A DNA stretch of 64,000 bases from Mycobacterium cookii (GTDB lineage Bacteria; Actinomycetota; Actinomycetes; Mycobacteriales; Mycobacteriaceae): positions 4,836,001-4,900,000 of the forward strand of contig NZ_AP022569.1 of assembly GCF_010727945.1 (NCBI RefSeq). Reading direction: 5' to 3'. Shown in pieces: positions 46,604-55,853 of the stretch. The notes below the pieces were generated by a model. That model worked only from the letters and a program-made list of their open reading frames with translations. It did not search any database and was not told the origin of the DNA. The translations under genes and the position numbers were made by a program. Positions within the stretch are counted from its first letter, which is position 1; the number at the start of each line of letters is the position of its first letter.

Positions 46604-48351
46604 GCTACGACTTGCTCATTCGTGGCGGCACGGTCGTGGACGGAACCGGAGCACCGGCCCGCACCGCCGACGTCGCCGTGAACGACGGCCTGATCGTCGA
46701 AGTCGGTCGGGTCGACGGCAGGGCCCGGCGCACCATCGACGCCGACGGGCTCACTGTCACACCGGGATTCGTCGACATCCACACCCATTTTGACGGACAA
46801 GCGACCTGGGATCCGCACCTGACGCCGTCGTCCTGGCACGGTGTCACCACCGCGATCATGGGCAACTGCGGCATCGGATTCGCGCCGGTGCACCACGACC
46901 GGCACGACTTCCTCATCGAATTGATGGAGGGCGTCGAGGACATCCCGGGCAGCGCATTGGCCGAGGGCATCAACTGGCAGTGGGAATCCTTCGGCGAGTA
47001 CCTCGATGCCTTGGAGAGAATGCCGCGCGCGGTCGACGTCGGCACCCAGATTCCGCAGGCTGCGTTGCGGGCCTACGTCATGGGCGACCGGGCTCTGGAC
47101 GCCCCGACCGCCGACGATCTGGCCGCGATGAGCCGAGCCGTCACCGACAGTTTGCATGCCGGCGCGCTCGGTATGTCGTTCGGGCGCACCGCCGGACATC
47201 GCAGCGCGAGCGGACAGCCCGTCCCGGGAACGTACTCCGAGGAGGACGAACTCGCCGCCTTGATGGCGGCGATGGCCAAGGCGGGAACCGGTGTCCTGCA
47301 GGTGGTTCCGGCCGGGGTGGGCGGCGAGATGGGCGGTGACCAACGGCACTCCATCGACGCCGAAGTGGAGTGGATCTGTCGACTGGGCCAGCAGTTCGGC
47401 ATACCGCTGACGTTCTTGGCGATGGTCAACGAGCAGGACCCGCACGACTGGCAACGCTGGTTCGCCGACGTACGGACCGCCAACGCCGCGGGCGCCAACG
47501 TGCGACCGCAGGTAGCCAGTCGCGCGTTCGGAATGCTGATGGGACACCAGTCGCGGATGAATCCGTTCCGGCATCGACCCAGTTACCGCGCGCTGATGGA
47601 CCTGCCACTCGAGAAACGCGTTGTGCTGCTGCGGGATCCGGAGTTGAGGGCACGGATTCTGGCTGAGCCACCGGATGCCGGCGACGGCCTGTCGGCCGAT
47701 CGGCTCAATCGGCACACCTTCAAACGCGTGTATCCGCTAGGGGACCTGCTGGATTACGAGCCGTCGGCCGACAACAGTATCGCCGCGATTGCCGAACGGG
47801 AGTGCCGCGATCCGTGGGAAGTCACCTACGACACGTTGCTCGGCGCCGAGGGCCGAGAGTTCCTGCTGTTCCCGTTGCTGAACTATGCCGGCAATGACTA
47901 TCACCACTTGCACGACATGATGTCGGATCCGGTGAGCCTGCAGGGGCTAGGCGACGCCGGAGCCCACTGTGGCATCGTCTGCGACGCCAGCATGACGACC
48001 TATCTGATGTCCTACTGGGTCCGTGATCGGACCCGCGGTCCGCGGATCCCATTGGAGACAGCGGTGCACCGACTCACCGGTGATCCGGCTGCGTTCTACG
48101 GCCTCGGCGATCGCGGTGTCCTGGCCCCCGGCCGACGTGCCGACATCAACCTCATCGACCTCGAAAATCTCGGACTGCACTATCCCGAGCTGGTCGAGGA
48201 CTTGCCCGCCGGTGCGGGCCGCCTCATCCAGCGGTCCGACGGTTACGTCGAGACGCTGGTACGCGGCCAGACCATCGTCGACCACGGCGAGCTCACCGAC
48301 AACCGGCCAGGCGGTCTGGTCAGAGGAGCTCGCCCTGCGGCGGCTGCCTAA
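46600..48351 (+). CDS. N-acyl-D-amino-acid deacylase family amidohydrolase
   Basis: A 583-residue metal-dependent amidohydrolase of the D-aminoacylase type. Metal-binding HTHFDGQ follows VTPGFVDI (about residues 60-68), NCGIGFAP is conserved, and GDAGAHCGIVCD carries the late Asp/His. The C-terminal PGRRADINLIDLENLGL strand is typical for the small beta domain. Mycobacteria have many such paralogues of unknown substrate. The start is GTG 46600. Confidence 0.9.
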   Translation: MSYDLLIRGGTVVDGTGAPARTADVAVNDGLIVEVGRVDGRARRTIDADGLTVTPGFVDIHTHFDGQATWDPHLTPSSWHGVTTAIMGNCGIGFAPVHHDRHDFLIELMEGVEDIPGSALAEGINWQWESFGEYLDALERMPRAVDVGTQIPQAALRAYVMGDRALDAPTADDLAAMSRAVTDSLHAGALGMSFGRTAGHRSASGQPVPGTYSEEDELAALMAAMAKAGTGVLQVVPAGVGGEMGGDQRHSIDAEVEWICRLGQQFGIPLTFLAMVNEQDPHDWQRWFADVRTANAAGANVRPQVASRAFGMLMGHQSRMNPFRHRPSYRALMDLPLEKRVVLLRDPELRARILAEPPDAGDGLSADRLNRHTFKRVYPLGDLLDYEPSADNSIAAIAERECRDPWEVTYDTLLGAEGREFLLFPLLNYAGNDYHHLHDMMSDPVSLQGLGDAGAHCGIVCDASMTTYLMSYWVRDRTRGPRIPLETAVHRLTGDPAAFYGLGDRGVLAPGRRADINLIDLENLGLHYPELVEDLPAGAGRLIQRSDGYVETLVRGQTIVDHGELTDNRPGGLVRGARPAAAA

Positions 48352-48418
48352 CCGGGTGAATTGAGCGACACGCTTTTCATGCCACTCTCGAGCGATTCGG
48401 CTGACATATCTTCATGCG

Positions 48419-48997
48419 ATGGGCCGACTTGGTCGAGTGTTGTGCTGGGGGATCCCGTTGCTGGTGGGATTCGCGTTGGCGTCGGCGTGGGTGCTCTCGG
48501 GCGGCTTCTTCGCTCCGGGCCACGACGCGTACAGCAAGGTGCCAATCCCCGGCGAGATCACGGTGACGTTGCCGGCCGGACCGGCCCGGCTTTACGTGCA
48601 AGAACACGGGTACTTCGGCAAAGGCCGCAGCGCAAGGATCCCGCGTGGTATCGAGGTCAGCTCGCAGCCTGCGGGTGGTGGTGCGCCGCTATCGCTGAAC
48701 TCGAACACAAATGCGGCGGTGACCACTGTCAATAACGAGTCGTGGAATACCTACGCGGCGTTCGACGTACCGACCGCGGGCATATAACGCATCACGGTGC
48801 TCGATCCCCGCCACAACGGAACCTCCCGCCACAGCGTCACGGTCGGCAAAGGCCCGTGGGCGCCGGTGTCACCCTGGTTGTTCGGGCTCGGGATCATGGC
48901 CGTCGCGGTCGGCATCGGCTTCACCGCCGACCGAATCCGCATGCGAGTCAACGACGGTCGCGCGGCAGAGCGCCTCGACGGGTCACCGGGGCCATGA
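48419..48997 (+). pseudogene. Membrane protein gene interrupted by an in-frame TAA
   Basis: The first part (48419-48787, 122 codons) encodes an N-terminal helix (VLCWGIPLLVGFALASAW) and an extracytoplasmic domain ending AFDVPTAGI. Immediately after the TAA at 48785 the same frame continues RITVLDPRHNGTSRHSVTVG and a second transmembrane helix (WLFGLGIMAVAVGIGFTA) to TGA 48997. A TAC/TAT to TAA change would explain it, as GTYRITV is what one expects. The intact protein would have 192 residues and two helices flanking a beta domain. It may be a real pseudogene or a sequencing error. Confidence 0.78.
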
Positions 48998-49053
48998 CCG
49001 GTGACTGCGCGATCGGCGCTGACAGCGCTTGAACGTGCGCGGGAGCCGTGCAG

Positions 49054-49671
49054 CTATCTGTCCGCCAGCAGGACGCGCGCGACCCACTCGACGCGACTCA
49101 GCGATTCCTCCAACGTCATCATCCCGGACAGCACCCCGGCAAGAGAACTGCTCAGCGCGGCGTTCAATCCGAACGTGATGTTCGGAATATCCTCCGGTGC
49201 AACACCTTCCAGCAGCCTGTTGAACATCTCGGTGTTTGTGCGGTTCATCTGGTCGATCGTTGCCCGGGCCTGGGCGTCGGTCGACGTCGTCGTCTGGAAC
49301 ATCAGCGCGGTCATGTTAGGGCTGCGGTGAAATGCACGCTGCGCGCGACCCAGGTAGTCCAGGATGCCGGGCAATGGATCCCGGCCGGCGTGGCCCACCC
49401 GCGACGCGAGGATGCGGCGGGTGAGACGCTTCTGCCAGTCCTCGAGTGCCGCTGCCAGGAGATAGTCCTTGGAGTTGAAGTATCGGTAGACGGTGGCCAG
49501 CGCTACTCCGGAGCGCTTGGACACGTCGCGCATCTGCACAGCCTCGGCGCCCACCTCGGCGATCAACTCGATCACCGCTTCGATGATCGTGGCCCGCCGG
49601 GCGAGCTGACGGCTGGTCATGTCGGAGAGCGAAACGACGGCGGATTCGGGCCGCGCGACGGGAACGCTCAC
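49054..49671 (-). CDS. TetR-family regulator (KstR-like)
   Basis: A 205-residue regulator with helix-turn-helix VQMRDVSKRSGVALATVYRY, resembling KstR, the TetR repressor of mycobacterial cholesterol genes (which has VQMRAVADRADVAVGTLYRY). The start GTG 49671 is preferred over the frame's earlier ends. It diverges from the amidohydrolase/FadE/P450 series that begins at 49857, so it is the obvious candidate regulator of that series. Confidence 0.85.
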   Translation of the reverse strand: MSVPVARPESAVVSLSDMTSRQLARRATIIEAVIELIAEVGAEAVQMRDVSKRSGVALATVYRYFNSKDYLLAAALEDWQKRLTRRILASRVGHAGRDPLPGILDYLGRAQRAFHRSPNMTALMFQTTTSTDAQARATIDQMNRTNTEMFNRLLEGVAPEDIPNITFGLNAALSSSLAGVLSGMMTLEESLSRVEWVARVLLADR

Positions 49672-49856
49672 GACGCGACCTCCGGCTCGGGCCTTCCGGC
49701 GGAACAGAACATTCTTCTCGCAAAGATGCCTCACAGCACGACATCTGTCCAGTAAGCGTTCTGTTATCGCAGCTAGAGCGATCGCAAGGCCTTGACACAA
49801 GTAGAACCGTGTTTCAGTATGGGTCGACAGCGATGGTGCTCGCGATCGGAGGATTC

Positions 49857-50723
49857 ATGCCCGGACCGGTGGGTCTGCCGGTGATCGACACGATGGTCGG
49901 ATTTCCGCACGAGGGCTCCGCCCAATACGACTTCATCCGCAAGCAGACCAAGGACCGCGAATCCAAAGAGGACTTCGAGTTTCCGGTCGAGTACATGTTC
50001 AAAGACGTGCCGCAGGGACTGTCGACCGACGACCCGGTGTCGCTGGTGCTGCAGCAGATGGACCGGTTCGGCATCGAGAAGGCGATGATCGGGGTCGGCG
50101 AGGAGTCCGCGCAGCTGGCGCTCAAGACGTTCCCGGACCGCTTCGTGCCCTCCGGCGCGCTCGTCGATCCCAACGACGTCATGGGCTCGGTGAATGCGAT
50201 TCGCCGCGAGTACGAGCAGTTCGGCATCCGCGCGACGTCGGTGTTCCCCGCCGGAACCTTTCCGCAAGTACCCATCGACGACCCGAAGATGTACCCCATC
50301 TACGCCACCTGCGCCGAACTGGGCATCCCGATCTTCGTCTGCGCCGGCGTTCCCGGTCCGCGTGTTCCCTTTGCGCCGCAAGAAGTCTCACGAATCGATG
50401 TCGTGATGTTCGACTTCCCCGACCTGGTCTTCGTCACCCGACACGGTTGCGAGCCGTGGGAGGATCTCGCCGTCAAACTCATGTTGAAGTGGCCCAACTT
50501 GTACTACTCGACGTCGGCGTTCGCGCCGAAGTACTACCCGAAGGCCATCATCGACTACGCAAATTCCCGCGGCGCCGACAAGATCCTCTACGCCGGCTAT
50601 TTCCCGATGGGCCTCTCCCTGGAGCGGATATTCAGCGAGCTGCCCAAGGTCCCCCTGAAAGACGAAGTCTGGCCGAAGTTCTTGTACGGCAACGCCGCCC
50701 GCATCCTCGGGCTGGAAGGCTGA
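49857..50723 (+). CDS. Amidohydrolase-2 family protein lacking the usual metal-binding Asp
   Basis: A 288-residue TIM-barrel protein of the amidohydrolase-2 (ACMSD-like) group: LPVIDTMVGFPHEGS start, ARHG-like VTRHGCEPWEDL and a C-terminal ILYAGYFPMGLSLERI. In active members the last motif is GSDYP, with a catalytic Asp; here it is AGYFP, and the N-terminal DxHxH is also absent, so it may be non-hydrolytic. The start ATG 49857 has GGAGG 4 bases upstream. The FadE-like gene begins 6 bases after its stop. Confidence 0.82.
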   Translation: MPGPVGLPVIDTMVGFPHEGSAQYDFIRKQTKDRESKEDFEFPVEYMFKDVPQGLSTDDPVSLVLQQMDRFGIEKAMIGVGEESAQLALKTFPDRFVPSGALVDPNDVMGSVNAIRREYEQFGIRATSVFPAGTFPQVPIDDPKMYPIYATCAELGIPIFVCAGVPGPRVPFAPQEVSRIDVVMFDFPDLVFVTRHGCEPWEDLAVKLMLKWPNLYYSTSAFAPKYYPKAIIDYANSRGADKILYAGYFPMGLSLERIFSELPKVPLKDEVWPKFLYGNAARILGLEG

Positions 50724-50729
50724 CAATCG

Positions 50730-52946
50730 ATGACGCTGGCGATCACCGCCGAGCAGGAGCAACTCGTCGACGCCGTGAGGCGTTTCGCTGCCCGACATGC
50801 GCCCATCGATAAGACTCGTGCCGCCTTTGACTCGATCGCCGCCGGCGAATTGCCCTCGTGGTGGCCGGAATTCGTCGACAACGGCTTCCACGCAGTACAC
50901 CTGCCGGGCCATGCCGGCGGCCAGGGTGGCACCCTGGCCGACACGGCCTGTGTGGTCGAGGCGGCCGCCGCGGCGCTGTTGTCCGGTCCGCTGCTGAGTA
51001 CGGTGACGGCAAGCGCGGTCGCGACTCTTGGCGACGCGTCCGCCAAACCGCTGCTGGTCGACCTGGCTGCGGGGGCAACGGCGGTCGTCGTGCTGCCTGA
51101 GCACTGCGACGTTCGCGCCGTATCCGAAGGAAACTCGTGGCGACTCAATGGCGTATCGGACTCCGTATTGGGAATCTCTGCGGCGCAACGTATTCTGCTG
51201 CCCGCTCGCACCTCGGTCGGGGATGAACGATGGTTCGTGACCGCGCCGGGTGCGGGCCTGAAAGTCGAATCAAAGCAAGGCACCGACTTGTGCACAGATG
51301 TGGGGTTCTTCGAGCTCACTGACCACGTCGTGCCGGACAGCGCGGAGATCTCCGGGATATCGACCGAGCGGGCCCGCTGCGTCGTGGTGGCCCTTGCTGC
51401 GTGCGCAGCCGCCGGAGCGGTCCGCCGCTGCGCTGACGCCGCAACCGAATACATCCGCACCCGCGAGCAATTCGGTCGACCCGTCGGCTCTTTCCAGGCG
51501 CTGCAGCACAAAGCAGCGACCCTGCTGGTCGACTCCGAACTGGCCGCGTCGGCGGCCTGGGACGCGGTCCGTGCCGAAACAGAGTCGATCGATCAACATC
51601 GACTCGCGGCGGCTTCGGCTGCGGTGATGGCGGTGGGTGCGGCACCGGACCTGGTGCTCGACGCGATGCTGATGTTCGGCGCGATCGGCTACACCTGGGA
51701 ACACGACACCCACCTGTACTGGCGGCGTGCCACCAGTTTGGCGGCGTCACTGGGTCCGATGACCCGCTGGACCCGCGAAGCAGGCGAGCTGGCATGCACG
51801 CTGAAGCGTTCCACCGCAATCAATCTCGGCGACGGCGAGGCCGAATTCCGCTCATGGGTGGCCGACACACTGGACCAGGCGCTGGGGTTGTCCAACCATC
51901 ACTATTCCGGCGACCCCAGGACGCCCGGCTTGGCCACCGGTCCGCAGCGTGACTTGCTGGCGCGGCGGGGGCTGGTGGCGCCAAATCTGCCCGCGCCGTG
52001 GGGTGTTGGCGCCTCGGCGGTACAGCAGGTGATCATCGCCGACGAGTTCGACAAGCGACCCGGATTGGTCCGGCCATCGCTCGGGATCGCGGAATGGATT
52101 CTCCCGACGATTCTCAACAGTGGATCAGACCTGCAACGTGAGCGATTCGCCTGGCCCGTCGTGCATGGCGTACAGCGCTGGTGCCAGCTGTTCAGCGAGC
52201 CCGGCGCCGGCTCGGACTTGGCGTCGCTGTCCACCCGGGCCACCAAGGTCGACGGCGGGTGGCTGATCAACGGGCACAAGATCTGGACATCGCTGGCGGA
52301 CCGGGCTCAGTTCGGCGCGTTGCTGGCCCGGACCGACCCCGAGGCAAAGAAACACCGCGGCATCGGCTATTTCCTCATCGACATGGCATCGCCGGGCGTC
52401 GAGGTCTCGCCGATCAAACAGGCCAGCGGACGCTGGGAGTTCAACGAGGTGTTTCTGACCGATGTCTTCGTGTCCGACGAGATGCTCGTCGGTCAACCCG
52501 ACGACGGCTGGAGCCTGGCGGTATCGACGATGGCGGTCGAGCGAACGGCCATCGGCAATTACGTCACGATCGACCGGACGAACGTGCTCAGGGAAATCGC
52601 CGGAACAACCGGCTCGGAACAGGACGCCGCGCTGCGTGCGCTCGGCGATGTCGAGTCATACAGCACCGCGATCAAAGCCTTGGTGCTGCGCGAAACTCTG
52701 CGCCTCGTCGAGGGGCAGGGACCCGGCGCGACGTCCAGCATCGCGAAGTACGCGATGGTCACATTGCTACGCCGCGCGTGGACCGCCACGCTCGACCTCA
52801 GCGGTCGTGTCGCGATGCTGGAAAAGTCCGAACCGGCAGTCGTTCAACCGTATTTCGACGCACCCGCCGAACTCCTCGGCGGCGGCACCCCCGAAATCCA
52901 GCTGACGGTCATCGCGTCGATGGTCCTTGGCTTGCCGCGCAACTGA
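50730..52946 (+). CDS. Fused two-domain acyl-CoA dehydrogenase (FadE34-like)
   Basis: A 738-residue protein made of two acyl-CoA dehydrogenase units. Residues 1 to about 350 contain REQFGRPVGSFQALQHKAA and FGAIGYTWEHDTHLYWRRA. Residues about 375-738 contain QLFSEPGAGSDLASL, NGHKIWTS and the C-terminal GGGTPEIQ. Tandem fusions of this length are known from FadE34, which acts on steroid side-chain CoA thioesters as the counterpart of two-gene FadE heteromers. A KstR-like regulator and a CYP125-like P450 nearby support a steroid-type role. Confidence 0.9.
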   Translation: MTLAITAEQEQLVDAVRRFAARHAPIDKTRAAFDSIAAGELPSWWPEFVDNGFHAVHLPGHAGGQGGTLADTACVVEAAAAALLSGPLLSTVTASAVATLGDASAKPLLVDLAAGATAVVVLPEHCDVRAVSEGNSWRLNGVSDSVLGISAAQRILLPARTSVGDERWFVTAPGAGLKVESKQGTDLCTDVGFFELTDHVVPDSAEISGISTERARCVVVALAACAAAGAVRRCADAATEYIRTREQFGRPVGSFQALQHKAATLLVDSELAASAAWDAVRAETESIDQHRLAAASAAVMAVGAAPDLVLDAMLMFGAIGYTWEHDTHLYWRRATSLAASLGPMTRWTREAGELACTLKRSTAINLGDGEAEFRSWVADTLDQALGLSNHHYSGDPRTPGLATGPQRDLLARRGLVAPNLPAPWGVGASAVQQVIIADEFDKRPGLVRPSLGIAEWILPTILNSGSDLQRERFAWPVVHGVQRWCQLFSEPGAGSDLASLSTRATKVDGGWLINGHKIWTSLADRAQFGALLARTDPEAKKHRGIGYFLIDMASPGVEVSPIKQASGRWEFNEVFLTDVFVSDEMLVGQPDDGWSLAVSTMAVERTAIGNYVTIDRTNVLREIAGTTGSEQDAALRALGDVESYSTAIKALVLRETLRLVEGQGPGATSSIAKYAMVTLLRRAWTATLDLSGRVAMLEKSEPAVVQPYFDAPAELLGGGTPEIQLTVIASMVLGLPRN

Positions 52947-52973
52947 ATCATTGCTGAGGAAAGGGCACCCACG

Positions 52974-54167
52974 ATGACGACACAGCTTCCTTTCAAGTTC
53001 TTCGACTGTGACAACCACTATTACGAAGCCCTCGACGCGTTCACCCGACATATCGATCCGCAGTACAAGAAGCGGGCGATCCAGTGGGCTCAATTGGACG
53101 GCAGACAACGTCTTCTCGTCGGCGGCAGGGTCAACAGGTTCATCCCGAATCCGACGTTCGACCCGGTTGGCAAACCCGGTGCGCTCGACGAGTACTTCCG
53201 CGGCCGGAACCCCAGAGGTGCGGATTTGAACGCACTGTTCGGCGACTTGGAGCCGATCCCGTCGGCATATCGGGATCGTGACGCGCGACTGGCTTTGATG
53301 GACGAACAGGGCATGGCGGGCTGCATCCTGTTGCCCACCCTCGGAGTGGGAATGGAACAGGCGCTGCTGCCAGACCTGGCCGCGACGGTCGCGACGTTCC
53401 GGGCGTTCAATCGCTGGATGGACGACGACTGGGGATTCGCTTACAAGGAAAGGATTTTCGCGGCGCCCTACATCACCTTGTGCAAGCCGGACGAGGCGGT
53501 CCGGGAGCTCGAGTGGGCACTGGATCGCGACGCGCGTTTCATCGTGATGATTCCCGGCCCGATCACGACGGAGGTCGGCATGCGTGCGCCCGGCGACGCC
53601 ATGTTCGACCAATTCTGGCAGCTGGCAAACGATTCCGGGATTACCGTGTGCTACCACTCGGGCGAGACGTACTACTCGAAGTTCATGCCGGCCTGGGGCG
53701 AATCGGACTACATGATGTCGTTCCAGGCGCTCCTCGGCTTCCGGAGTCTGTTTTCCGGCGATGCCTTGCAGGACACTTTCGCCAATCATCTGCACAAAGG
53801 TCTTTTCTTGCGGTTCCCGAATCTGAGGATGGCGTGCATCGAGAGTGGATCGACCTGGGTGTTCCACCTTTTCGAAAAGCTGACCAAGTCCTACGGCCAG
53901 ATTCCGCAGATCTATCAGGAAGACCCGCGGGAGAGCTTCAAGCGTCATGTGTGGGTGTCGCCGTTTTACGAAGACGAACTGGCCAGCCTGCTCAAACTAC
54001 TCGGCGAGACTCAGATCATCATGGGTTCGGATTACCCGCACGTCGAAGGCCTGGCCGATCCCGCCTCGTACGTCAAGGACTTGGAGAACTTCGACTACAC
54101 CCCGGAGCAGTGTCGAACTGTCATGCGCGACAACGGTCTTGCGCTCTCTATCCGCCGCCCGGTGTGA
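52974..54167 (+). CDS. Amidohydrolase-2 family metal-dependent hydrolase
   Basis: A 397-residue amidohydrolase-2 protein with the N-terminal metal motif DCDNHYYE, mid-barrel CYHSGET and late GSDYPHVEG, where the catalytic Asp is present, unlike the protein at 49857. Long mycobacterial members of this family (about 400 residues) are common in lipid and steroid clusters, with unknown substrates. An AGGAAAGGG-type ribosome site precedes ATG 52974, 27 bases after the FadE-like gene, so it belongs to the same operon. Confidence 0.88.
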   Translation: MTTQLPFKFFDCDNHYYEALDAFTRHIDPQYKKRAIQWAQLDGRQRLLVGGRVNRFIPNPTFDPVGKPGALDEYFRGRNPRGADLNALFGDLEPIPSAYRDRDARLALMDEQGMAGCILLPTLGVGMEQALLPDLAATVATFRAFNRWMDDDWGFAYKERIFAAPYITLCKPDEAVRELEWALDRDARFIVMIPGPITTEVGMRAPGDAMFDQFWQLANDSGITVCYHSGETYYSKFMPAWGESDYMMSFQALLGFRSLFSGDALQDTFANHLHKGLFLRFPNLRMACIESGSTWVFHLFEKLTKSYGQIPQIYQEDPRESFKRHVWVSPFYEDELASLLKLLGETQIIMGSDYPHVEGLADPASYVKDLENFDYTPEQCRTVMRDNGLALSIRRPV

Positions 54168-54174
54168 CAGTTTT

Positions 54175-54447
54175 GTGACCGTCAGCAAGCCCAATCTGGT
54201 TGCGATGCTTTCCGGGGTCGGCGAGGAGAATGCGGCGGTGCTGCTGTCGCGCTCTGACCTGCCTGACGAGATCGACCTGCAGCGCGACCTCGACTCGTTG
54301 TTGGCATGCGGGCTGGACCGCGACCAACTCGACGAGGTCGCGCAGCTGACGAAAGGCGTCGTCGAGTCCGAACGCCGCCAACGTGACGAGACGGAAACCA
54401 CCATCTCCCGGCGATGGGCTGACCTCGTCGAGCAGTGGCTTCATTAG
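54175..54447 (+). CDS. Small acidic helical protein, unknown
   Basis: A 90-residue protein from GTG 54175 (MTVSKPNLVAMLSGVGEENA...). It appears all-helical and charged (DLQRDLDSLLACGLDRDQLD; ESERRQRDETETTISRRWAD), with one Cys and no signal peptide or membrane segment. It sits between the amidohydrolase and the P450 with gaps of 7 and 9 bases, so it is very likely translated as part of that operon. I do not recognise the family; an accessory or partner protein is possible. Confidence 0.7.
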   Translation: MTVSKPNLVAMLSGVGEENAAVLLSRSDLPDEIDLQRDLDSLLACGLDRDQLDEVAQLTKGVVESERRQRDETETTISRRWADLVEQWLH

Positions 54448-54456
54448 GGACAGGTA

Positions 54457-55707
54457 ATGACGAAACCGCAACTCCCGCAAGGGTTCAACTTCACCGATCC
54501 GGACGTGTATGCGGTGCGGCTGCCGACCGAGGAACTACGCGAGCTGCGGCGAGCAGCGCCCGTGTGGTGGAACGCGCAACCTCCAGGAATCGGGGGATTC
54601 AGCGATGGTGGCTACTGGGTGGTGAGCCGGCACCGCGACGTGCGGGAGGTATCGCGGCGCAGCGACGTATTCTCCAGCGCCGAGAACTGCATCGTCCCGC
54701 GCTACGTCGACGAGGAGACGGCCCGCGGGCAGATCGAGGCCGGCCGGTTCTCGATGATCAACATGGATGGTTCGCAGCACACCCGAATGCGCAACATCGT
54801 GTCGCGGGGTTTCACGCCACGCGCGGTAGATCGCCTACGTCAAGACCTGACGGACCGGGCCCGCCGCATCGTGATGGACGCATCCAGCGCCGGGACCGGA
54901 GACTTCGTGGCGCAGGTGGCCAGCGAACTGCCGCTGCAATTGATCGCCGGTCTGCTCGGCGTTCCCTTCGAAGACCGATCGAAGCTTTTTCACTGGACCA
55001 ACCAGATGGTGGGCGACGAAGACCCCGAGTTCGCCGGGTCCGAAGCCCTGGCGTCGGCCGGTGAGTTGATGTTCTACGGAATGCAACTCGCCGCGCACAA
55101 AGCCGACCATCCTGGCGATGACATCGTCACCCAGCTGATCACGGCCGATATCGATGGCCACAAGCTCTCCGATGAAGAGTTCGGATTGTTCATGGTGACG
55201 TTGACGATCGCGGGCAATGAGACGACCCGCAACTCCATCACCCAGGGCATGATGGCGTTTCTCGACAACCCGGATCAGTGGGAGACGTTCAAGGAGCGAC
55301 GCCCGGTGACCGCCGTCGACGAGATCATCCGCTGGGCGACGCCGATCACGGCTTTCCAGCGCACCGCCGTGCGCGATGTCGAGGTCGGCGGCGTCACCGT
55401 CAGGCAGGGCGAGCGATTGGCGTTGTTCTACCGGTCGGCCAACTTCGACGAGGATGTGTTCGACGACCCGTTCTCCTTCAACGTGCTGCGAGATCCCAAT
55501 CCGCACTTGAGTTTCGGCGGCACCGGCGCCCACTACTGCCTGGGGGCCAACCTTGCCCGGATGACCGTCGGGGTGATGTTCAACGCGATCGCCGACCTGA
55601 CCCCCGACCTCACCGCGCTGGGCCCTCCGGAAAGGTTGCGATCGGGCTGGCTGAATGGGATCAAGCACTGGCAGGTGAACTACTCGTCGTCTATTACTCC
55701 CGCGTGA
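54457..55707 (+). CDS. Cytochrome P450, CYP125-like
   Basis: A 416-residue P450 with I-helix AGNETTRNSITQGMMAF, ExxR in DEIIRWATP, and heme loop FGGTGAHYCLGANLARM with the ligand Cys. The sequence closely follows CYP125, the steroid C26/C27 hydroxylase of M. tuberculosis, including FNFTDPDVYAVRLP, NMDGSQHTRMR, RGFTPRAV, GLLGVPFEDRSKLFHWTN, and the end ERLRSGWLNGIKHWQV. It likely hydroxylates a steroid or similar terpenoid side chain. The genes at 49857-54447 lie upstream in the same direction. Confidence 0.93.
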   Translation: MTKPQLPQGFNFTDPDVYAVRLPTEELRELRRAAPVWWNAQPPGIGGFSDGGYWVVSRHRDVREVSRRSDVFSSAENCIVPRYVDEETARGQIEAGRFSMINMDGSQHTRMRNIVSRGFTPRAVDRLRQDLTDRARRIVMDASSAGTGDFVAQVASELPLQLIAGLLGVPFEDRSKLFHWTNQMVGDEDPEFAGSEALASAGELMFYGMQLAAHKADHPGDDIVTQLITADIDGHKLSDEEFGLFMVTLTIAGNETTRNSITQGMMAFLDNPDQWETFKERRPVTAVDEIIRWATPITAFQRTAVRDVEVGGVTVRQGERLALFYRSANFDEDVFDDPFSFNVLRDPNPHLSFGGTGAHYCLGANLARMTVGVMFNAIADLTPDLTALGPPERLRSGWLNGIKHWQVNYSSSITPA

Positions 55708-55853
55708 CGAGCCCGAGTCGAACGTGTTGCATATGCGACTCCGGTTGCAGGACATCATAGTTGGTTCTCTGCTCAGGTGGCGCTGCGCGGCATTGTGGCC
55801 GATAGTCATACCAAGTATGAACCGCTGGTGCCAATGGAGGTGGTGCCCGAACT

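Noticed and set aside
46555..47715. 386-codon minus-strand frame opposite the D-aminoacylase-type gene
   Set aside because: Antisense shadow; the plus-strand product has complete metal-binding motifs.
52767..53948. 393-codon minus-strand frame opposite the amidohydrolase gene at 52974
   Set aside because: Antisense shadow of two well-supported genes, no recognisable domain.
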